DNA of 15,049 nucleotides, from contig JBDTMC010000160.1 of the NCBI GenBank assembly GCA_039934475.1, forward strand, positions 1 through 15,049. Reading direction: 5' to 3'. This document shows positions 7,311-13,604 of this stretch, in pieces. A program made the position numbers and the translations under genes. The DNA comes from JBDTMC01 sp039934475. Lineage in GTDB: Bacteria > Acidobacteriota > Terriglobia > Bryobacterales > Bryobacteraceae. The notes beneath the pieces are model-generated. The model did not search any database. It had not been told where the DNA came from and worked only from the letters and a program-made list of their open reading frames with translations. Every line of letters starts with the position of its first letter. Position 1 is the first letter of the stretch.

Positions 7311-8597
7311 GTGAGGTGGTTCTTGGCGCCTAGATCTCTCGCGTTGTCATTGGTCTGCGCAGCCTGTTTGGGGGCTGTCGTTCGTCCAGCAGCGCCCGTG
7401 TCTTACATCTTTACAAGGACCGCGCGCTACGAACCGCGGGCCTGGGTGGCGGGTGCGGAGAGGTTCCCCGAGGGCGCGACCCTAATGGTTGTTGCTGGCG
7501 GTACGCGCCGTCCGGTGTCACCGGGATTCTTTGCCTCCGCCGATGCCTCTATTTCCTTCGACGGCAAACGTATTCTCTTCTCAGGAAAGCACGGGCGAGC
7601 GGATCACTGGCAGGTGTGGGAAGTCCTTCTCAACGGAGGCGAACCCAAACGGCTGACGACGGTGGACGCGGATTGCCTACGGCCGCTCTACCTGCCGGAT
7701 GGCCGGATCGTTTACACCCGCTCTTCCCCGGGCGAAGCATTTCTGGAGACTAGTTCCCCGGGAGGACGACTTACGTTCGGACCGGCACGCGTGTTGACAG
7801 ACGACGTCCTGCGCGACGGTCGAATCCTGTTCGAAATGTCGGCTGGCGCAACGGCGGCGCGCGAACTCTTCACGGTATACCCGGACGGAACTGGTGTTGA
7901 GGCGATGCGATGCGATCACGGCATTGATCGCGGCGAGGCGCGCCAGGTCCCCTCGGGTGACGTCGTATTCTCCGCGGATGGCGACTTGGCGCGGTTTGCT
8001 GCGGCCCTCGCAAAGCAAACGCCGGCGGTAAGCAAGGCTATGGGACCTGTGGCTGCAATATCAGACGATGTTTGGATCGTCACGATGCGCGGCCCAACTG
8101 GCCGTTACGGCTTGTACCTATGGAGCGTGAGCGGCAGCGCGAAACCCCTGGATGTCGATGCGGTACAGCCGGTTATTGTCGCGTCTCGCGTTGCTCCGCT
8201 CCGCTTCCCTTCAGCCCTCGTACCTACGCGGACAAGCGGCAATCTGCTCTGTCTGGATGCCCGCGTGGGGCAACCCGAGGCTACTCCCGCCATCCGGCAA
8301 GTCCGCTACTTCACACGGACCGCGGGGGGAGCGACTGTGCCGCTAGGCGAGGCTGCGGTGGAAAGCGATGGCTCGTTTTATGTGCAAGTGCCGGCCGATC
8401 AACCGCTGCGTCTGGAATTGCTGGATAGCGATGGCAAAACGGTGCGCGGCGAACACGGATGGTTCTGGATGAAGCCGAGCGAACAACGAGTGTGTGTCGG
8501 GTGTCACGCGGGGCCGGAGCGGACTTCAGAGAACAAGACACCAGCGGTGTTACTGCGGTCAATCACTCCCGCGAGGTTACTGGGGCAAGGGAAATGA
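7311..8597 (+). CDS. Exported propeller/HZS-alpha-like monohaem c protein
   Basis: The 428-residue protein begins with GTG, placed 5 nt after AGGA. The signal peptide at residues 1-25 has a hydrophobic core (LALSLVCAACLGAVV); its Cys residues do not fit a lipobox. Residues about 30-300 look like a WD40/TolB-like beta-propeller, with repeats of the SFDGKRILFSGK and LPDGRIVYTRS kind. Residues about 340-410 match the domain found in the hydrazine synthase alpha subunit and many uncharacterised haem proteins: SDGSFYVQVPADQPLRLELL, then WFWMKPSEQRVCVGCH. The haem c motif CVGCH is at 8493-8507 (C395). The similarity is to the domain, not to anammox enzymes: only one haem motif is present and no other hydrazine synthase subunit is nearby. 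It is the first gene of the operon, and its stop overlaps the CRTAC1 start (ATGA at 8594-8597). Likely role: periplasmic or surface electron transfer. Confidence 0.87.
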   Translation: MRWFLAPRSLALSLVCAACLGAVVRPAAPVSYIFTRTARYEPRAWVAGAERFPEGATLMVVAGGTRRPVSPGFFASADASISFDGKRILFSGKHGRADHWQVWEVLLNGGEPKRLTTVDADCLRPLYLPDGRIVYTRSSPGEAFLETSSPGGRLTFGPARVLTDDVLRDGRILFEMSAGATAARELFTVYPDGTGVEAMRCDHGIDRGEARQVPSGDVVFSADGDLARFAAALAKQTPAVSKAMGPVAAISDDVWIVTMRGPTGRYGLYLWSVSGSAKPLDVDAVQPVIVASRVAPLRFPSALVPTRTSGNLLCLDARVGQPEATPAIRQVRYFTRTAGGATVPLGEAAVESDGSFYVQVPADQPLRLELLDSDGKTVRGEHGWFWMKPSEQRVCVGCHAGPERTSENKTPAVLLRSITPARLLGQGK

Positions 8598-10219
8598 AGA
8601 TCAGGACTCTACTTGCAGCGCTGTGCGTAGCCGGCACACTAAACGCGGCCGATGCGGGCGCGCCTATCCGGTTTGAGGATGTGACTGCGTCATCCGGTGT
8701 CGACTTCACACACTCATTCGGCTCTGAGAAACTGGGGTCGCTGCTGGAGAGCACTGGCGCCGGCTGCGCGTGGTTTGACTACAACGGGGACGGAAAGCCA
8801 GACCTGTTCGTCGCCAGCGGTCGACCTCTCGAGCCGGGCATGCACCCGTATCCGCTGCGCAAAGCGCCTGTCACAGCCCCGCACAATCATCTCTATCGGA
8901 ACGATGGCAACGGCAAGTTCACCGACGTTACGTCGCAGGCGGGAGTGGGCGGCGATGGATTTTCTTTCGCCGCGATTGCGGCTGACTACGATAACGACGG
9001 CCACACCGACCTGTTGGTCACCAGTTACGGGCACGTTACTCTCTACCGCAACAAGGGCGACGGCACGTTTGAAGACGTGACAGCTAAAGCAGGCTTGAAA
9101 ACCAGCGGATGGGCGATCGGTTCCACTTGGCTGGACTACGATCGGGACGGCTGTGTTGACCTTTTCATTGGACGTTATGTGAAGTTCGATCCCAAGTATC
9201 GCGCGTACTATCCGGCGGACAACTATCCCGGCCCGCTCGACTATGAAGGCGACACGAATCTACTGTTCCACAACAATTGCAAGGGTGGATTTATGGACGT
9301 CAGCGAGAAGTCGGGCATTGCCGCGTTCAAAGGGCGAGCCATGGGAGTGACTGCCTCAGACATCGACAGCGATGGCTACCCTGACATCTACGTCGCCAAC
9401 GACAAGACGGAGAATTTCCTGTTCCATAACAAGAAGGACGGTACGTTCGAAGAGATCGCGGTGGAAGCGGGCGTTGCGTTCGGGCAGAATGGCGAGTCCA
9501 CTTCGGCTATGGGCCCGGTGTTTTTCGACATGGACAACGATGGCCTGTTGGACCTGTGGGTGAGCGACTCCAAATACAACCGCCTACTGCACAACACGGG
9601 GAAGTTGCAGTTCGACGATCAGGCGCAACAAAGCGGAATTGCCCAGCTCACGGCGCAATACGTCAGTTGGGGCAGCGGCGCTTACGATTTCGACAACGAC
9701 GGATGGAAGGACCTGTTGGTCTTTCATGGTGGGCTGATCCACATGGTGCCGCAGGAGCACTCTGTGTTCCGGAACCTGGCGGGGAAGCAGTTCAGCGATG
9801 TCTCCACCACAGCCGGCGTGATTTTCGAAGGCAAGACGGTGGGACGGGGCGCCTGTTTCGCCGACTTCGCGAACGATGGACGCGTTGGGGCTTTCCTGGT
9901 GAATCTCGGTTCCAAGGGGCAGTTATGGCGCAACGTGACCAAGCCCGGCGGGCACTGGTTGAAGATTCAGCTTGTTGGGACGAAGAGCAACCGGGACGGC
10001 ATTGGAGCCGTGGTGGAAGTGACCGCGGGTGGTGCCAAACAGCGGTCCGAACGCGTGGCGGGCTCCAGCTATCTCAGTCAGGATGATTGGCGGCTGCACT
10101 TCGGCCTTGGCGGGAGCATGCGCGCCGAGAAGGTTACTGTCACCTGGCCAAGCGGCATTATACAGACGCTGGAAAATGTCGCGGGCGACAAGATCGTCAC
10201 CATCAAGGAGCAGCAATGA
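8594..10219 (+). CDS. CRTAC1-type FG-GAP/VCBS propeller with ASPIC/UnbV domain
   Basis: The ATG at 8594 overlaps the preceding stop and begins a clear signal peptide (MKIRTLLAALCVAGTLNA), so it is preferred to the longer open frame; the product is 541 residues and exported. Seven FG-GAP-type calcium loops of the DxDxDG kind start near residues 62, 131, 181, 256, 312, 365 and 424, each followed by a hydrophobic strand and a YRN or FHN turn. This fits a seven-bladed integrin-like propeller. The last loop (DFANDGRVG) lacks two of the usual acidic positions. Residues about 455-538 form an ASPIC/UnbV domain (SNRDGIGAVVEV, SSYLSQDDWRLHFGLG, VTWPSG). Such proteins are common in Acidobacteriota and Planctomycetes, their biochemical role is mostly unknown, and they are thought to be extracellular calcium-dependent binding modules. 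It is coupled to the next gene by an ATGA overlap. Confidence 0.95.
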   Translation: MKIRTLLAALCVAGTLNAADAGAPIRFEDVTASSGVDFTHSFGSEKLGSLLESTGAGCAWFDYNGDGKPDLFVASGRPLEPGMHPYPLRKAPVTAPHNHLYRNDGNGKFTDVTSQAGVGGDGFSFAAIAADYDNDGHTDLLVTSYGHVTLYRNKGDGTFEDVTAKAGLKTSGWAIGSTWLDYDRDGCVDLFIGRYVKFDPKYRAYYPADNYPGPLDYEGDTNLLFHNNCKGGFMDVSEKSGIAAFKGRAMGVTASDIDSDGYPDIYVANDKTENFLFHNKKDGTFEEIAVEAGVAFGQNGESTSAMGPVFFDMDNDGLLDLWVSDSKYNRLLHNTGKLQFDDQAQQSGIAQLTAQYVSWGSGAYDFDNDGWKDLLVFHGGLIHMVPQEHSVFRNLAGKQFSDVSTTAGVIFEGKTVGRGACFADFANDGRVGAFLVNLGSKGQLWRNVTKPGGHWLKIQLVGTKSNRDGIGAVVEVTAGGAKQRSERVAGSSYLSQDDWRLHFGLGGSMRAEKVTVTWPSGIIQTLENVAGDKIVTIKEQQ

Positions 10220-12045
10220 GGCGCTTGGTGTTGGGATCGCTAGCCTTGACCCTCATGCTGTTCGGGCAAGCAAAGACCCGCTATCCCAGCCCTGTAGATG
10301 TGAAGTTATCCCCCAATGGAAAGCGCCTCTACGTCCTATGCCAGGGCACTGAGGAGTTACTCGCCGTCAACACCGCCACTAACACAGTAGACGGGCGCGC
10401 GGCAGTGGGTCTTGTGCCGCGAGGACTCGCGTTGAATGCCAAGGGAACGCGCGCCTACGTCACCAACTCCTGGGCCGACACGGTGACAGAAGTAGACACC
10501 GTGTCGATGCGCGCGGTGCGAACGATGCGGACCGGATTTGAGCCCTCGGGCGTGGCTCTGGATGGACCAGAGGCATTCCTCTATGTGGGGAATCGGATCG
10601 GCAACGATATATCCGTCATCGACCTCAAGACCGGCGAGGACGTACGCCGGTTGGCCGCGGGCCGGGGCGCGAGTTACGTCACACCATCTCCCGATGGCGG
10701 CCGCGTCTACGTCACGCATGTCTACCCCAACCCGGGAAAGTTCCGCACACCTCCCGAATCGGAGATCACAGAGATCAACACGGAACACCGCGTGGTGGAA
10801 GCAAGGGAAAGACTGCACAATGTAGCAGGCGTCTTTCAGATGGCGTTCTCAGCCGACGGCAAAGTGGGGATTGCGGCGCAGATGCGGCCGAAGAACCTGA
10901 TTCCCTTGGCGAATGTCGCGCACGCCTCTGCTTTCGGCAATTCCATCGCCGTGTTTGGTGACCGGATTGGGGGCGTCGTGCAACTGCCGCTCGATAATCT
11001 GGAGAACCACTTCTCGCTGCCCTTCGGCGTGGCCATTTCGCGGGACGGCTCGCGTGCCTACGTTTCCGCAAGCGGCTCAGACGAGGTAGCTATTCTGGAT
11101 TTCAAAAAGCTGGTGGCCGCAGCGACTTCCCCGAACCGGGCGCAGCTGATCAACGATCTGTCAGTAGCCGCGAACTACGTGCTGGCGCGGATTCCGGCAG
11201 GCCGGAACCCACGAGGCCTGGCGCTGACAGCCGACGGCCAAACGCTCTATGTGGCCAACCGGCTGAGTGATAACGTCTCAGTCGTCGATACAACCGCGAT
11301 GAAGGTGCGAACCAGCATCGTCCTCGGCGCGCCTGCCGCCATCACTCCTCAACGGCACGGCGAGCAATTGTTCTACACATCGAAGTTCGCCTTCCACAAA
11401 GGATTTGGCTGTGCCGTCTGCCACATAGATTCCACGTTCGACGGTCTGTCGTGGGACCTGGAGCCGGACGGCTTCGGAGTGGACATTGTGGGCAACCGTG
11501 CGCTGGAAGACGTCAGCCAGACGGCGCCCTATAAGTGGAACGGCGGCAACCCGGACCTGGAGACGGAGTGTGGCCCACGGACTGAGAAGTTTTTCTATCG
11601 TTCCCAGAGCTTCGATTCGAAGGAACTCGCGGATTTGGTGCGCTACATCAAGTCGATTCCGCTGCGCCCGAATCGCTACCGCCTTGCCAACGGGGAGATG
11701 TCGCCGGCGCAGGAGCGCGGGAAGACGATCTTTGAGCGCGATCATCGCAAGGACGGAACGGAGATTCCCGACGAGTTACAGTGCAAGCTTTGCCACTCTG
11801 GCCAGTACCATACCAATCTCCAGGTAGTGGACGTGGGCAGCGGTAAGACGACCGACCGCTCGCCGGAGATCGACGTACCGCAGTTGACGAACGTTGCCCT
11901 CACCGCGCCCTACCTTCACGACGGTTCCGCGCACACCCTTGAGGAAATCTGGACTGTGTTCAATCCCAAGGATACGCACGGCGTAACCAATGACCTGGCC
12001 AAGGACGAACTTAACGACCTGGTTGAGTATTTGAAGACGTTATGA
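10216..12045 (+). CDS. YVTN beta-propeller fused to dihaem cytochrome c (MauG/CCP-like)
   Basis: The start at 10216 has AAGGAG at 10205-10210, overlaps the upstream stop as ATGA and opens a signal peptide ending near FGQA, giving 609 residues. Residues about 25-380 are YVTN-type blades: SPNGKRLYVLCQG, NAKGTRAYVTNSWADTV, SRDGSRAYVSASGSDEV and TADGQTLYVANRLSDNVSVV. The C-terminal part has two haem c motifs, CAVCH at C399 (positions 11410-11424) and CKLCH at C523 (11782-11796), then NVALTAPYLHDGSAHTLEEI, typical of bacterial dihaem cytochrome c peroxidase/MauG proteins. The same arrangement occurs in many environmental bacteria with unproven substrate. It is likely to work in the periplasm as a peroxidase or as an electron-transfer module, with the propeller binding a partner. 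It sits centrally in the operon, and its stop overlaps the next start. Confidence 0.94.
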   Translation: MRRLVLGSLALTLMLFGQAKTRYPSPVDVKLSPNGKRLYVLCQGTEELLAVNTATNTVDGRAAVGLVPRGLALNAKGTRAYVTNSWADTVTEVDTVSMRAVRTMRTGFEPSGVALDGPEAFLYVGNRIGNDISVIDLKTGEDVRRLAAGRGASYVTPSPDGGRVYVTHVYPNPGKFRTPPESEITEINTEHRVVEARERLHNVAGVFQMAFSADGKVGIAAQMRPKNLIPLANVAHASAFGNSIAVFGDRIGGVVQLPLDNLENHFSLPFGVAISRDGSRAYVSASGSDEVAILDFKKLVAAATSPNRAQLINDLSVAANYVLARIPAGRNPRGLALTADGQTLYVANRLSDNVSVVDTTAMKVRTSIVLGAPAAITPQRHGEQLFYTSKFAFHKGFGCAVCHIDSTFDGLSWDLEPDGFGVDIVGNRALEDVSQTAPYKWNGGNPDLETECGPRTEKFFYRSQSFDSKELADLVRYIKSIPLRPNRYRLANGEMSPAQERGKTIFERDHRKDGTEIPDELQCKLCHSGQYHTNLQVVDVGSGKTTDRSPEIDVPQLTNVALTAPYLHDGSAHTLEEIWTVFNPKDTHGVTNDLAKDELNDLVEYLKTL

Positions 12046-13097
12046 AACACCTTCGCTCGCTTCCGATTCTGGCCCTGACTCTGGGCGTGTTAAGCGCTCA
12101 ACAGATGCCGCGGTTTCGTTGGGAGAACTTCACTACTGCCGACGGCCTGCCAAACGACCGGGTGTATTCGGTAGCCGTCGACGGAGATCGCATCTGGGCG
12201 GGCACGGACAACGGCTTGGCGATGTTCGAGAAGGGCAAGTGGAAGGTCTTCACCACCGCCGATGGCCTGGCGCATCGGGCCGTACTCTCACTGACTTTGG
12301 ACAAACGCACGCATGACCTGTGGATCGCCACGCTCGGCGGACTTAGCCGCTACTCGGCGGGCCGCTTCGATACCTTCACCCAATTGAACAGCGGCCTTGC
12401 CAATGACGTTGTCTATAGCGTCGCAGTACAGGGCGACAACGTCTGGGTGGCTACGGCCGCGGGTGCCAGCCGCCTCAACACCCGTACCGGCGAGTGGAGC
12501 CTCTACAACGAGCGCAATACGCCGATGTACGAGATATGGACTTACAACGTGACTGCCTCTGAAGACAAGGTGTACTACGCGGTGTGGGGTGGGGGCGTGT
12601 TGGAATTCGACGTCAAGACCGAACGTTGGAAGGACTACAACGACCCGGACGGCGAGACGGAGATGGTGCTGTTCAAGGACCAGGGACTGATTCACGAGAT
12701 CACCACCGCCGTCAGTTACGTCAACAAGATCTTGTGGGTAGGGACATACTTCGGCGCAAGCCGCTACGACGGCCGCAACTGGCGCAACTTCCTGGATAAG
12801 GACAGCGGGTTGCCGAGCAATTTCCTCAACCAGGTGAAATCACTGGACGGCACGCGAACATGGTTCTGCACCGACAAGGGACTGGCCTATTTTGACGGGA
12901 CGAACTGGGCCACGTACCGCCCGGGGCTGAAGACTCATGCGCCGGAGATGTTGGTGCGGGATGGCGCAGGGAAGACGGAGGCGGTGGCTGTGGATACCGC
13001 GCCCGCACATAACTACACGTTCGCCCTCGACTTTCAGGGCAACGGCATCTGGGTGGCGACGGCCAAGGGCCTCAGCCACGGGATTCGAATTGATTAG
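12042..13097 (+). CDS. Exported stand-alone two-component-type (Reg_prop) beta-propeller
   Basis: This 351-residue protein opens with an ATG inside the upstream stop (ATGA at 12042-12045) and a signal peptide cut near VLSA. The mature chain is a run of ligand-sensor propeller repeats of the hybrid two-component type: FTTADGLPNDRVYSVAVDG, RIWAGTDNGLAMF, LWIATLGGLSRYSAGRFDTF, NVWVATAAGASRL, ILWVGTYFGASRYDGRNW and IWVATAKGLSHG. In sensor kinases such as the Bacteroides HTCS proteins these blades form the periplasmic half, but here no membrane helix, kinase or receiver follows. The protein ends after the last blade. It is therefore a soluble periplasmic or secreted propeller, perhaps a binding scaffold for the cytochromes encoded upstream. 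The stop is 16 nt before the RidA-like ATG. Confidence 0.92.
   Translation: MKHLRSLPILALTLGVLSAQQMPRFRWENFTTADGLPNDRVYSVAVDGDRIWAGTDNGLAMFEKGKWKVFTTADGLAHRAVLSLTLDKRTHDLWIATLGGLSRYSAGRFDTFTQLNSGLANDVVYSVAVQGDNVWVATAAGASRLNTRTGEWSLYNERNTPMYEIWTYNVTASEDKVYYAVWGGGVLEFDVKTERWKDYNDPDGETEMVLFKDQGLIHEITTAVSYVNKILWVGTYFGASRYDGRNWRNFLDKDSGLPSNFLNQVKSLDGTRTWFCTDKGLAYFDGTNWATYRPGLKTHAPEMLVRDGAGKTEAVAVDTAPAHNYTFALDFQGNGIWVATAKGLSHGIRID
12129..12269 (+). repeat. Pair of coding repeats one propeller blade apart
   Basis: Two 21 bp segments at 12129-12149 and 12249-12269, both encoding FTTADGL, lie exactly 120 bp (40 codons) apart. They differ only at three synonymous third positions. They mark the blade period of the propeller protein. 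The synonymous differences suggest an old, selected duplication rather than a recent DNA-level repeat. Confidence 0.7.
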
Positions 13098-13113
13098 TCA
13101 GGGGATTCATAAT

Positions 13114-13602
13114 ATGACGGCCAATGACATTCTAGAGACCATCGCCGGAGCGACCGAAGTCCGGCACACGGCAATTAGCGCACCCAGCGTGCTGAATGAA
13201 GCGTTCCACTATGAGAAGCCAAGCTCCTTCTCGCGCGGCCTGCGCATCGACCTGAACGGAGTAGTGATCTTGCTGATCTCCGGAACAGCGAGCATCGATG
13301 AGAACGGCGTGAGCGTAAACATTGGAGACTTCCGCGCCCAGTTACGCCGCACGTTTAAGAACATCAGCGTCCTTCTGGAAGCCGAAGGCGCAACCTGGAA
13401 AAACATCGTCCGAACGACTTGCTACTTGCGTGACATCGAACGCGATTATGCGGCTTTCAACGAAGAACGCACGGCATTCTTTGCGCAACAGAAACTGGAT
13501 CCTCTGCCTGCGTCCACCGGAATCCAGGCCATCCTGTGCCGTCCGGAATTGCTGGTGGAGATCGAAGCGATTGCCATGTTCATTCCGTCGAAAAAGGAGT
13601 AG
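13114..13602 (+). CDS. RidA/YjgF/UK114-family protein without the deaminase arginine
   Basis: The ATG at 13114 has AGGGGA (13100-13105) upstream and gives 162 residues with no signal peptide, so it is cytoplasmic; the longer open frame inside the preceding gene is not used. The core is recognisable as the Rid fold: LLISGTASIDENG (53-65), FRAQLRRTFKNISVLLEAEGATWKNIVRTTCYLRD (73-107) and ILCRPELLVEIEAIAMF near the end. Alignment of LPASTGIQAI with the E. coli RidA FPARSCVEVA segment puts S134 where RidA has Arg105, the residue needed for enamine/imine hydrolysis. The conserved Glu of VEIEAIA (E149) is kept. The CRPELLVEIE ending is more like the Rid-like domains related to chorismatase-type proteins. 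A classical imine deaminase role is thus doubtful. It lies 2 nt before the binding-protein gene, in an operon whose other products all seem exported. Confidence 0.9.
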   Translation: MTANDILETIAGATEVRHTAISAPSVLNEAFHYEKPSSFSRGLRIDLNGVVILLISGTASIDENGVSVNIGDFRAQLRRTFKNISVLLEAEGATWKNIVRTTCYLRDIERDYAAFNEERTAFFAQQKLDPLPASTGIQAILCRPELLVEIEAIAMFIPSKKE

Positions 13603-13604
13603 CT

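Noticed and set aside
7320..7390. Lipoprotein signal in the HZS-like protein because of Cys in the hydrophobic core
   Set aside because: The residues before each Cys (SLV, CAA) do not fit the lipobox consensus, so an ordinary signal peptide is more likely.
8493..8507. Anammox-type hydrazine synthase
   Set aside because: Only the alpha-like domain and a single haem are present. No other subunit or multihaem hydrazine dehydrogenase gene is nearby.
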